64,000 bases of DNA from positions 3,410,001 through 3,474,000 of the forward strand of contig CASHTG010000001.1 of NCBI GenBank assembly GCA_949357655.1, read 5' to 3'. Within the stretch, counting starts at the first letter, position 1. Each line of letters opens with the position of its first letter. Both the position numbers and the translations under genes were made by a program. The notes beneath the pieces are model-generated. The model was given only the letters and a program-made list of their open reading frames with translations. It was not told the DNA's origin and searched no databases. Source of the stretch: Parascedosporium putredinis. Lineage: Eukaryota > Ascomycota > Sordariomycetes > Microascales > Microascaceae. Positions 24,901-36,195 of this stretch are shown piece by piece.

Positions 24901-25567
24901 TGAAGGTGTAAGCACTTCCCCAGGAAATACGAAGTATTATGCAAAACCCTCCCCACATGGTAGCAGCAGAAATGTGCGGAAGATGAATCTCAACCCTCTA
25001 AACGAATAGAACGATGCCTTGCTCCAAAAGATGACGCTTCTTCGTGGTGGCGTCACTCATGAGCGCCAAGACAGACGCAGTCAGGGCGACGAGGGACTCT
25101 CATGTGGACTTATTGAGCCCTCCTTATCAGCGAACACATTCCATTTCATTACCCTTCATCTTCTAACTAGGAAATCTATCTGCAAGCAGCGGTGCTGAGA
25201 CATCCTGGACCTATAAGGTCGGACAGATAGGTACAATAAAACCGGCACACAGCTTCACGATCTCCGTGTCAAAAAGTGGACTGATCAAGCCATTCAAGAA
25301 GTGCTGCAGGCTAGAGCTCGAAGATACCGAGAAATTTCTTGGTTATATTGGCCAAAATAAAGCCTGACAAATTAAATTCGTAAAATAGGACTAGGATATC
25401 ATTATGCGGGTCGGGTCATACGCATCGTTTGCTTTAGAAACCAGGAAACCGTGACCTGAACAAGAGAGAAAAGGAAACGTGAAAAAGAAAATCCATCAGC
25501 TAAAGGAAAAGAAAACCCGGAGCCATCTCATAATATTACACAGAGTCTGCCGCCGCGCAAAAACTCC

Positions 25568-28037
25568 TCAAGCACTCTTCCAAGACAGCGAAATCTTTCT
25601 CGAGGGCTTCGCAAAGGGCTTGCTCCAGTTTTTCAAGTGTTTGCGTATCTGAGCATCGTTGGCCATGTCGACGGCCGTCTGCCCGCTCGAGTACCGGACG
25701 GTCGGATCCGCACCCTTGGCAATGAGGGCCTTGAGCGTCGTGAGCTTCTCCTCTTGCGTTTTCGAGGTTGCCTGCACGGCCGCCATGAGCGGGGTCCACC
25801 CTCCCAAACCCTGGATATCGGCCTTGGCCCCGCAGTCCAGGAGTAGCCGGACCATGGGGAGGTTCCCCATTTCCGCGGCGAAGTGGAGGGCGGTCTGCTG
25901 GCTCCAGTCGACGGCGTTGACGTCGATGGCGCGGGAAGGGTGGTTCAAAAGGCAGCGGGCGACCTTGGTGCCGCCTGTGCTGCGCTGGCAGAGATGCAGC
26001 CCGTTCATGTTTTGCTTGTCGGTGACGTCGACGCGGGCGCCGTGGGCGAGGAGCAGCTGGAGAGATTGCGTGTCCTGGAGAGAGCAGGCGATGAGCAAGG
26101 GGGTGCGGTGGGTGTTGGAGTCGGCGATCTCAAGGTCGAGGGCGCACTTGAGCATCAGGGGAGGATCTGGAGGTCGCATAGCTCGGTGGCGACGTGGAGA
26201 GGAGACGCCGCGGGCGGGGTCGCGCTTGTCGAAGCAAAAGTCCTCGGGCTCGATGTCGAAGCCGTTGTCTTGGCACCAGGCGAGCGCCTTGAGGGAGAAG
26301 TCGAAGTTGTCCGACGAATACTGGTTCAGGAGCTCGGCGACCTCGTGGTTGTCCTGGATGGTGCACGTTTGATAGAGCATGATGCCCACGCTGCGGATCA
26401 GGGAACTGGACGGAGGCGACTGCTTCGCGAGTAGATCAAAGGCGTCGGTGAGGTAGGTACGTGCGGCTTCATGTTTCTTTGATTCGATGTAAATGCGCCC
26501 GAGATCGTGGTATAGCTCGGCAAGGAGGAAATCCTTGCGGGTGACGGGGTCGATCTGCTCTGTTTTGACGCGGTCAACGGCGTTGAGAAGCGTCGTCTCG
26601 GCGGCGTTACGGCCCTGGGGAGTGGCCATCTTGCGGTAGATATTCGCCAGCTGCATCTCGTCCTTGCACACGACGATGGTATCGAGAGGCCTGTCGCCGG
26701 CGTCCTCGCGGCGGTAGAGGATGGCGCGCTGCTGAAACCTGGCGGCGCCCCGATAGTCGCCTTCCCGCATGTACTTGGCCACTTTCTCCAGCGTGACGGG
26801 GAGCATCGCCGCGCGGAGGACGGCGGGGATGGGCATGTGCTCCTGCTGGGCCTCGTCCAGATCCTCTAACATCCCGAGGCCGCTATCGACGTCGCTCTGG
26901 TAGGGCGGGGCGGGTACGGAGATGGAGGTTTGGCGGCTATCTCGCCTCCCTGATACCTGCGGCAATTCGGGAACGGTGGTTCGCCCGTCCGACGTGCCGG
27001 CGCTCTCCTTGAGGGAGCCGAGGAAGTGCTCGATCTTGTTGTCCCAGTCGATGTCTCCTTGGACGAAGCCGCGATGAGAGAGGTTCCGCTCAGCTTCGGC
27101 GACGACCTTTTCCCACTCCATCTGAATTGAGGTGTGATCGCATCGAGGGGCCCTTTCCCTTTCCATCTTATAGCTAATCACGCAGCAACGAGAACTCGGT
27201 TAGCCAGGTGCGCAAAAGCTAATACGCCCGCTTCCCACCTACTATCACAGCCGAAAGCGGAGAAGGAAGAGGGACGGGAAGGGACAGGGCAAGACAACAT
27301 ACATGGAGAGAGACTGCAATTCGCTCTGAAGGGCCTGTGTGTTTTGAGGGTTAGAAAGGTAGACTCGATGGATGGGAGGTGAAGGTGGTCATGGTTGCTT
27401 ACCAGATTGCAGAGTGTGATACCCGTCACAATATCACGGACGTTGTCCTCGTTCAGCTTGCGCTGGAACTGGATCCTCAAGCGGGCAAAGGTACCCTCAT
27501 CATCATCGGCTTTCGGTAAGATGAGTTGAAGCCTGATGAGGTCTTTCTCGCACTTCTCCACAAGGCTCACGATGGAAAGGTAATTCTTTTTCTCGGCATC
27601 GTCGAGGGTATCGCGCAACAGGAAGCGATCTCGGACGCTGGTGACGGAGGTCTTTAGCAGCTCTACCGTGTCATAAAGGCGTTCTATATATGTGCAAAGA
27701 GGCTGGGGTTAGCTCAGTTAAAAGTGACGTCAGGGGACAAGAGACGAAAGAAAGAAGAAGAAGAAGAAGAAGAAGAAACAATAAGACAAAGGGAATGAAA
27801 CTAGAGATGCGATATTTGAACGGATCATCAGGGAACAAAAGGGGGGCAGGGAGTGCTCGCCAGATCTAGCCGGCAACGTGACAACTGCAAACTGAGAACT
27901 ATGAACTATGAACCATGAACTGGAGACGTACGGGCTTCGGCAGGAGCTGTGCGTGATTCTCTCCAAAATATGCCAATGTGCCAGGCGACTTCGGAGGCCG
28001 CCAACACCACGCCCGCTACATTCCAAGGGTCGAGCAT
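25568..28037 (-). CDS. Ankyrin-repeat protein with STAND-like N-terminal domain
   Basis: Four exons: 28037-27932, 27683-27403, 27334-27303 (32 nt) and 27173-25568 (674 aa, no frame break). The N-terminus (MLDPWNVAGVVLAASEVAWHI) and the helical segment to about residue 110 resemble the N-terminal helical domain of fungal STAND proteins. Residues 150-265 are polar and probably disordered. Residues 267-427 form helical pairs like TPR units (YMREGDYRGAARFQQRAILY; ELYHDLGRIYIESKKHEAAR). Residues 495-647 hold about four ankyrin repeats: RTPLLIACSLQDTQSLQLLL, QTALHFAAEMGNLPMVRLLL and GWTPLMAAVQ. No NACHT or NB-ARC P-loop is visible, so it lacks the usual nucleotide switch. Possible role: a scaffold, or a partial receptor in the allorecognition/immunity group. 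The function is inference only. Confidence 0.78.
27747..27777. repeat. (AAG)n microsatellite inside intron 1 of the ankyrin gene
   Basis: About nine AAG units on the + strand; the same sequence is (CTT)n on the coding strand, where it makes the pyrimidine-rich part of the first intron. Confidence 0.85.
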
Positions 28038-28826
28038 GATGGGCGGTTCATGTCCGAACCATTCTGTGCTGGAATAAGGGCGTTGGAGGAAAGCGGGAAT
28101 ATGATGAGACGAAAAGATGGAAAGAAGAATAAGCTGCTTGTCGTGAACATGTAGTACATGTAAGAGGGAGAACTTGGGCGAGCATCGAGACGAGGTGGAA
28201 GTGGGGAGGTGGGGGGACGTCTTTATTCAAATGGACGGCCTGCAGCGTTCATCCATGGACCGTCACTGCAATTGATCAGTGTAACCTGTGGACGGGTCTA
28301 TAATAATAAGCCCAGGGCACAGAAACAACTGGCGTACCTTGTACTTGGTAGATCATGACGTCCCCTGCACCGGACTCGAGAGGTGCGGTGCACCACGAGT
28401 GTCGAGTGTGACTGGCTGGAACTGGGGAACAGAGACTTACGACTTTGGGGTTCCGCTGCGAGAGAGCGGCACTTCGCCGCCCGAACAAACCCTTAAAGTG
28501 CAGCAGCTATTACCTGAAACGAAAGAAACGGGCAGCACTTTCTCATTTACTTTTCGCTTTGGTTCTTCTTTTCTTCCCTTCTTTTTTTCTCCTTCCTTTT
28601 GGGACAACCTGCCAAGCCATCCTGGAGGAAGTAAGCTCGTGACAGGGTGCCAAATGCGCCGCCTTGTCTTCGCGTTTGAACACACCTTGGGACCTGGGGG
28701 CCACACGAGATGCAAGACATGCAAGCGAAAGAAAGAAAGAAAAAGCCCTGGGCCGCGACGTCTCATATCCTCTAAACAGGATGAATTGCCGGTTGAAGGC
28801 TGAAAAAGGAGGGAGAGGGAGGGCCG

Positions 28827-28861
28827 CGTGTGTGTGAGTGAGTGAGTGAGTGTGTGTGTGT
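28827..28861. repeat. (GT)n/(GAGT)n compound microsatellite
   Basis: GT units, then four GAGT units, then GT units again. Confidence 0.85.
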
Positions 28862-29140
28862 AGATGCGTGAGGGTCATTAGGAAAGTCTAGTATCGCAGC
28901 AGACCCAAGCCAAGGGTCGAACAAGACTGAGTGATGCACATTTGTCTGCTCAAGCAACATTTACAAACAATAAAAACAGATTATCAATCTGCCTTTCACC
29001 CAAGGCATTACCCGAACTTCAGCTTCTCGCCATGTTCATTTTTTTCGGCATCAGAATCAGCCACCAGAGCCCAAAGTGTCTTGCCTGACGGGTGTCAAGT
29101 TTCAATAATTCAAAAATTCCCAAAATTGCCCACACCGACA

Positions 29141-29144
<4 letters not shown>

Positions 29145-29179
<35 letters not shown>
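29145..29179. repeat. (GT)17 microsatellite
   Basis: Uninterrupted GT dinucleotides over 35 bases. Confidence 0.95.
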
Positions 29180-29181
<2 letters not shown>

Positions 29182-31076
29182 ATCCCGCGAACCGCGAACC
29201 CAAATCACCTTGACTTTGGCGAGGCATGCGTGGGTGGGAGACGGTCCTGCGGTCTGGAACCCAGATAGCTCGTGTGCATCTCCAGCGCGACTCCAGATTT
29301 GCTGCTTCTTAGCGAATAAATGCAGGGCGAGAGGTTCTTGGGCCATGCACTTGTCGGCGAGCACCAATGAAGGAGAAGTGCAGATAGACATGTGCCGGGG
29401 AAGAGGCAGCATGTCTGGAAAGCCACGCGTGGTTGACAGCTGAAAAGAAAAATGAAGAAGAAGAAAAAGGAAAGCAAAAGGAGGAGGGAGGCAGAGCTCG
29501 CGTGATGTGCATTTGCTACATTGATTCATTCCATGTTTGCACTTTGGCCTTGCTTGTCCGTTTCCTTCCCCAGGCTGCGCTAAGAGATCGGGTCGGATCG
29601 GACGAGGGAGAGGGAGAGGGGCAGGAAACGCTATTCCATTTTCTGGGACATAGAAAAGTGAGGCTTGCAAGCCAAAGTCTACATGTACACAAAGAAAAGG
29701 AAAAGAAGAAGAAGCAGAAGAAAAGAAACGGGGAGCCTGAGCAGACCTGGAGTCACTTGCAGCGCTCAGCCCCAACAGCGGCCCTGGATTAGTGGTCACC
29801 CGCGTCAACTCGACCCGTCGTCATGTCTGTCCGGGGCGGGTCATCACAGGCACCAGTGAAATGAACGCTGCAGGGGGAGACTGAGGGAAGACTGAGAAAA
29901 GGACATGAATGGATATGTTTCTCCATTACACTAGGGGAGGAACGGCAAGAACGGGTCCAGGAGGGAAGGGGCGATGCACAGTTGATGGCTGCACGCCACG
30001 CTCCATCCTGAACCGGAAACGATGGGATGTCGACGCTGTCGTGGAGCGGCGAGGTAAGTGTCGACGAATTGCCGTCGACGACGCAGTTCTAACCGTTGCA
30101 TGCACTTGATTTTGTACATGAAATATTTGCTCGCACTTTGGCTTTAGGCCTCAGCGCGAGGAATCAGGAATGAGAAATGAGTGTTTTATTTTCAGCTGGG
30201 CACCCGCTCTTGGCTCGTTTCTGCCTTGCACGATGGCTTTTCGTTTTCGCTCTGGGCTGCTTGCAATATTTCTTTTTCGGGGTCTCTTCGTGCCGCCTTG
30301 GTTTTAGGTTTTTGGGGGAACATTGAACGAACGACGGGATTAAACATTGATGGGCGGCAATGTTGCCGTGAAGATGCAGACTTGGCAGAGAACTACACTA
30401 CGCTTGCTCCAAAGCCGGGAGAGACATGGGGAGCATTGAGCGGGGAAAACGGGCCAAGAAGCGCCATGTTCCGCTCTCCTGCATCCCCGCCCACTAATTA
30501 GTCCAGTGTCCCTCCGCACCCTAACCCAGTTTGCCAGTTTGCCAGCGTCTGTCCAACCCCGAACGACAGACAGCCACTAACCACCCACCATCATTGATCA
30601 CTCCGACTGCCTTGCCACCCCCGACCCCCGCGGTTTGAGTGGAAACAACGTAGAAACTCCAAGTACCTTGGTTTAAGGTTGCTTTTTGAGAAGCCATGCT
30701 GTTTCGTGGCTGGTTCTCTCTGTTTTGTCTGTTGCCCTTGTTGTCCTTGGCTGTCAAGACTGGTCTTCTGGCATCAACTCTCCCCCAGCCTCCAAAGCCA
30801 AGCCTGGCGTACATGTATTTTCGTATCCGCTGGCAAGCCGGCACTGTCCAGTAGTTGATTTCGAAGTATTATTCCGACCGCATGTACTTTGAACCCCGGA
30901 CTTGAAAGCCCATTTGGCTTGTTTGATTAATTCTAGAGAGGACATGTTGAACACGAGGCCTTTCCAAGTATCCAGCACTACGCCGCAATATTCTAGGACT
31001 GCAAGACCGGCAAGGACTGCATGGAAAAGCCAACCGCCGAGACTACCATGGTACCAGCAACCCCGAGTCCGCAAGC

Positions 31077-31092
31077 ACACGCACACGCACAC
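31077..31092. repeat. (CACACG)n microsatellite
   Basis: Just under three ACACGC-type units in a row. Confidence 0.7.
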
Positions 31093-31221
31093 GTTGATGA
31101 CAACGATGGGCAAGACGGGGTATGCTGAGCCACACAGCCAAACAACATTTGTCCACACCACACACTGTGACTACAATGACAGGAATGGATTGAGCCAGTC
31201 GATGAACATTGAAGACGTCGA

Positions 31222-31284
31222 GTCGCCCACGCCCACACCTACGCCCACACACACACGCACGCACGCGCACGCGCACACGCAAAC
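31222..31284. repeat. CA/CG-rich compound microsatellite
   Basis: Imperfect CCCACACCTA units, then CA and CG dinucleotide runs. Confidence 0.8.
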
Positions 31285-31785
31285 ACCTTTCCAGGCCCGG
31301 ATTCAGATTCATACTGGGTACTTGGGGAAATCCCGCCTCCTCAAACCTCGTGTTGACGAAATAAAGGATAACAGATTTCAAACTCCTTGACTCAGTCTGA
31401 CCCTCGATTCCTCGAATCTATTAATGTATCCCCTTTGCCCAGCCTGCTTACCCTTGCCCCTTCCGCCTTCGCCTTCTGCCTCCTCCTGTCACTTGACTTG
31501 CCCCTGGCTCAGGCTCAATGTCGGAGTCCTCCCAGAAAGGCGTCCACTACGTTGTGATGCTACATGTAGCCCGCGGATTCCGTCCTCCGACCACAACATT
31601 CTGGTATTAATCCAAACTAAAACGAACACGGCCGCCTTGTTTTATTTTTCTTGCCCTATTTGAGGCGGCCTACAACGGTCTCTACCCCTGTCCGCACACC
31701 TGCCCGTGTTTGATGTCCGCCCTACACTGCACCTCGCCGGGCCTCATTCCTTTCTGGTTCCTTTGGTCTTTCAAGCTGTGCGTCT

Positions 31786-31789
<4 letters not shown>

Positions 31790-31821
<32 letters not shown>
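31790..31821. repeat. (AG)16 microsatellite
   Basis: Uninterrupted AG dinucleotides over about 32 bases. Confidence 0.95.
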
Positions 31822-31823
<2 letters not shown>

Positions 31824-32621
31824 CGCCCGCATATGTCTTAGGCTGCTGTGGGTTAAGCCACGCTTGCTCCCGTCTTCAATGTCCTCTATTGGATGTATTG
31901 AATGTAGCCTATAATCCTTTGTGTATCCGTGGTGCGTCCTGCACCGCTGCACCCAATGAAGCGATCTACCTATCCATCGACGCATGTATGTCTCTCTATC
32001 AATCCGGAGTACCATGGGGTCCGTACCTTGCTCGTAGTCTTGAATGTCAGGCCCGGTAGGTTGATGACTTATGAATCAATGCGTTGTATCATTGACCTGC
32101 CCCCAACTTCGATGGCCACGGTCCATCATCCTCAGCTTTCCTTTAGCGGAATGATCCTGAGAGGAACCAGACAGCTGTCGAACCCACCCTCCTTCAGTGT
32201 TCCCCCTTGCCCCCTTCCACCCACACCAGCATGACCCCCTCCCTTCACAGCCTTGTGCCAAGATGATGTGGGTGCATGCAGCGCAGTGGGGCCGTGTCCA
32301 GTCCTGGATCGCTGATCCTCTCCTCTCCGCTCAAGTGCTCCAGGACCAGCGGGCACAGCCAATGGCCAATTACTTGTACGGAAGCCAGAGAGATCATTCA
32401 GTTCTCCCGCGTTCCGAAGATCCCTCATCATCGCACATGCTCCTTGAAATTGTCAAGTAAATAAACCAAAAAGAAACAACGGGAGAACAAAAAGAAGATT
32501 AAATTCTTTTGTTTTAATTCCTCTCCCCGTTTCCCTCCAAAGATCGGCCCTTGCGCCCATAAGTCAAACACACACCCCGCCATCGTAGCGGACGACTGGA
32601 TGAAAGAAACCGCATCTCGCA

Positions 32622-35600
32622 ATGTCTCTCGGCCGGTGGAAAGTTGAGGACCGGGTTCGGATCGAGAACCCCCTCAGTGCGTTTCCCTTCACCCATTTCC
32701 CAACATCGATCGGGCGCCCCGTGGCCGTCCACGCCGGCAACGGCCGATACTCTGAGCGCGAGACCGGGTGGGGAGCGGCGTTTTACTAACAGCGCGTAAC
32801 CAGGTTCCTTGACCGATGAGCAAGTCACCATCGACGTCACCCGCTTCGTCAACAGCCGGGCCCCCTTCCTCTCCGACCGCGTCGATGAGGTGTGCAGGGC
32901 CGCCCACGTCGCCAAGCACATTCGCTTCTACGAGCAAATCGCCCGCGGCTACAACACGGACGGCACCAGCCCGCCCATCACCCTGACCAGTGAGGAGAAG
33001 ACGGCGCTCGTGCGCGAAAAGGACAAGATCATCTCCGAGCACGGCATGTGGTATGTCTTTGTCACCGTCTCCTGGCTGCGTTTCTGCAGGGCTTTGTCCA
33101 GAGCTCCTTTGGCGGCGCCAACGTCTACGAGGGCTACTGGCGGCGCGTGAGCCACGAGCACAAGAACGACCATGCCATGGGAATCTCCAACGGCATCGCC
33201 TATCTTGCTGCTGCTCTCATGTAAGATGCCTTTACCCCTCCTCTGCTCTTAGTGAACAGCTCATACTCATGGACCTTTGGCGTGATAGAGGCTGTCCACT
33301 CTCAGATCCCGTAAATCAGATCGCCGGGCGACGCGGAGCTATCTTCTTCGCGTCTATCCTCATCATGATCACGTCGATTGCGGCGGCCTCCTGTCTAATT
33401 TCGACGAAGATGGCACGGGCCATTCCGATGCCTGGAAAACCCTCGTGGCCCTGCGACTCGTGAATGGTATCGGAATGGGTATCAAGGCCGTTTCGACACC
33501 CATCCTGGCCTCTGAAACGGCCATTGGGTACTGGCGAGGTTCGTCTTGAAGCTATTTCCTTTTTTCTTTTCTTTCCTTTCGCTTCCTTTTCTCGTCGGTG
33601 ATGCGCTCGACGTGATCCACCGCGTCTTGTCTCATGTGGTCAAGTTCCCCTTCTCCATGAAGCCTCGCTGTCTTAGCTTGTCGTCAGAAGTGGGGATATC
33701 CCTTGGCAACTTAGCACTCCTGCTAGCGACACATTATGCTTTGACAACCGTGCCGAAACTTTACATGGAGACGCTAAGAATTTAAGAATTGACATTGACT
33801 TAGGAACCGCTTTACTCGTCTGGCAACTCTGGTAAGTCCCGGCCAAAGCATTTTTGCTGTGGCTTTCCCCTCCTCGCAACCCCCTTGACTCCCACTCACG
33901 AAGACTACTGCAGGGTCGCTCTTGGAATTTTCGTCTCCAACTCCTTCAATCTCATTTTCTACAAGTCGCCCAAGCCCATCATCTCCCTCAGGCTCATCTT
34001 GGCCTCGCCCATGGTACCCGCTATCCTTCTCGCCATCTCCTTGTACTTTACGCCCGAAAGCCCCCGGTTCTACCTCCGGCCCCACCGCGGCCATTATAAG
34101 CCCGAGATAGCGTACAGAGAATTAAAACGGCTAAGAAACACAGAGGTAGGTAGAAGTTGTTATCAAAATTCATCGGTTCTCCTTCCACGATGCTTCTCGC
34201 ACGCTCTTTGCCGTCATTAGGATTGCTTATTTTTAAGTCGCGTCGTTTTCATCTGCACAGCTAACATGAGCACGAACTATGATAGCTCCAAGTTTTGCGG
34301 GACCTCTATCTGGTCCATCGCAGCGTCGACTTCACCGACGAAACCGCCATCACCTCAATTGGGCAAAAGGGGAGCCTATAGTCCACGCGGACGGAATAGC
34401 CGCCGAAGCTAGGCCCAAGCTTTCCATCCGGATCCGGCAGTACTTTTCGCGCTACCGGGACCTGATTGCCAATCCCAGGTTGAGAAATTCCACGATCTCC
34501 TCGTGCACTGTTGCCCTTGGCCAACAATTATGCGGGAGTATGTGTGTCACCGCGCGGCGCGCTAGCCGTAGCGCAACCCAGGGCACCCTTGCTTTTTCTT
34601 TCTCATGGACCCCGCGACTAATATAGCTATAGTAAACATCTTTGCCTTTTATGCAACCACCCTATTCCTCAAAGTCCTTGGCGGGATTGAATACACAGGT
34701 AACGAACAGGAAAACAAAGAGGCGTGGAAGCAGGCAATGCTATATTCATTCGGCTTCGGTAAATATATTCCCCCTCCCATGTTTTCCACCTTCAAACGTT
34801 GTAGCTTGTAGTCTTGAGTACTGATCATGCTCATCACCTCGCCCCACACAGGCCTCGCCAATTTCCTATTCGGAATCCCCGCCGTCGGCACCATAGACAC
34901 TTTTGGGCGTCGCCGCTGGCTTCTGGTTACCATTCCCGGCATGGCTCTGGCCCTGATGGCAGCCGCCCTAAGTCTCGAGCACGTGAACGCTTTTACGAGG
35001 AGAAACTTGGTCTTGGTGTTCATGCTGGGTGAGGAATTTCACAATCTTTCATCCCCTTCCACCGGCCCCCGTTGCCGCGAAATTTTCTTGCTTTCTAACT
35101 ATCGTCTCGTAGTACATACGGCATTTACAGCCCTGCCATGGGGCCTGTCCCGTTCACCTTGGCATCCGAAGCGTAAGTGGTCCACACTCTACTCAGACCC
35201 TTCCAGGCAACCAACTTCCCGCTAATCAAATTTCCGCCTACAGCTTCCCTCTTAGCCACAGAGAACATGTAAGTTTCTCGCCTTGTTGCTTTTCTTTTGT
35301 TCTCGAACCCAAAAAAAAAAAGAAAAAAGCCTCTTCCCTACAAGGCCGTGAGCCACATACTAACGTTTGTCCGGAACAAAGGGCTGCTCCGTCGCCATCA
35401 TGATCAACCTCTTCTTCGCCGGCCTCCTCGCCTGGTTCTACCCCTCATCGACGCCGGCCTCGGCGGCGTGCGCAACAAGGACGTCGACGAGCGCGGCGGC
35501 GGCGGCGCCCTCGGCCTCTTCGCCGGCCTCAACGTCGTCGCCTTCATCTTAGTGTACCTCCTCGTCGAGGAGACCAAGCAGCGCGACCTCGAGGACCTCG

Positions 35601-35877
35601 AACAGATTTACGCCGTCCCGAAGCGCGAGTTTGCGCGCTTCCAAGCCACCGTCCACCTGCCGTGGTTCCTCCGCCGCGTCTTCCTCTGCTCGCAGGAGCC
35701 CAAGCCTGACCTGTACGACGACACGACGGGCAACGTCGTCCCGCCGGATGAGGGGGCTAGAACTGGGGGTCCATGCCGGGTTCGCCGATGCCGACTGGAC
35801 CAGCGTTCGGTGACGGGATCCGAAATCCGGTGGATGTTACGGATGACCGGCCTGGGTCACCGAGTCGTTACGAATAG
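32622..35877 (+). CDS. MFS sugar-type transporter with many small exons
   Basis: A 12-TM major facilitator of the fungal sugar/polyol porter group, about 707 aa. Eleven exons are inferred: 32622-32676, 32804-33220, 33289-33538, 33804-33831 (28 nt), 33914-34145, 34286-34537, 34633-34758, 34852-35028, 35113-35172, 35244-35268 (25 nt) and 35382-35877. A long cytosolic N-part (RVRIENPL..) precedes TM1 with FLQGFVQSSFGGANVYEGYWRR. Then come GCPLSDPVNQIAGRRGAIFF, LVNGIGMGIKAVSTPILASETAIGYWRG, YFTPESPRFYLRP, GVGTIDTFGRRRWLL-type and GPVPFTLASEAFPL. About six single-base gaps are needed, including runs 34369-34372, 35441-35444 and 35765-35769. The natural C-terminus is tentative. The substrate is not predictable, and a sugar is only the family default. 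Confidence 0.72.
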
Positions 35878-36195
35878 AGTAGCACACACACCCACCTGCC
35901 TCGCTCCACTGCTTCTCTCTCATATCCTGTCTTGTTAAAACTGCACACGTGCAAGTAATAATGCCCTTTCTAGGGAGTCTGTTGGGGGATGCTTATGAGT
36001 CGGCCCTTTGACCGGTACGATGAAAATATATCTATATCCAGCTTCATGATAAACGCATGTCGTTACGCCAATGAATCTCAGCTTCTATGATGAACCAAAA
36101 ATAAAAATAAAAATAAAGAGTGGTCCACCTTCCCGATCCTTTCCGGGTCCCTTTGCCTTGCTCCTTACCCCTTGCCCCAAGATAAAACCCCGATC
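35878..36195. other. Convergent 3' intergenic region
   Basis: It lies between the ends of the MFS gene and the transcription-factor gene. An (AAAAAT)n-like A-rich tract at 36100-36118 is the only feature. Confidence 0.5.

Larger units (their letters stand above)
19650..25567. other. Gene-poor region (5.9 kb)
   Basis: I find no frame with protein-like composition or family motif on either strand. The longest (21456-22040 +, 20659-21258 +, 23548-24084 -) look random. Seen here: three copies of a 12-bp unit near 20548-20583, three copies of a 9-bp unit at 21901-21929, a TACATGTA at 21159-21166, and T- or A-rich tracts near 20760. Non-coding RNA or short spliced genes cannot be excluded by eye. 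Confidence 0.5.
28038..32621. other. Gene-poor, microsatellite-rich region (4.6 kb)
   Basis: No supported gene. The longest frame (29110-29808 -) owes its length to the (GT)n tract and has random composition elsewhere. The region has the densest cluster of simple repeats in the window and four TACATGTA palindromes (28155, 29680, 30810, 31561). The segment next to 28038 should hold the ankyrin-gene promoter and the one before 32622 the MFS promoter. Confidence 0.5.

Noticed and set aside
29110..29808. 232-aa open frame (-)
   Set aside because: It reads the (GT)n repeat as a Thr-His run and otherwise looks random.
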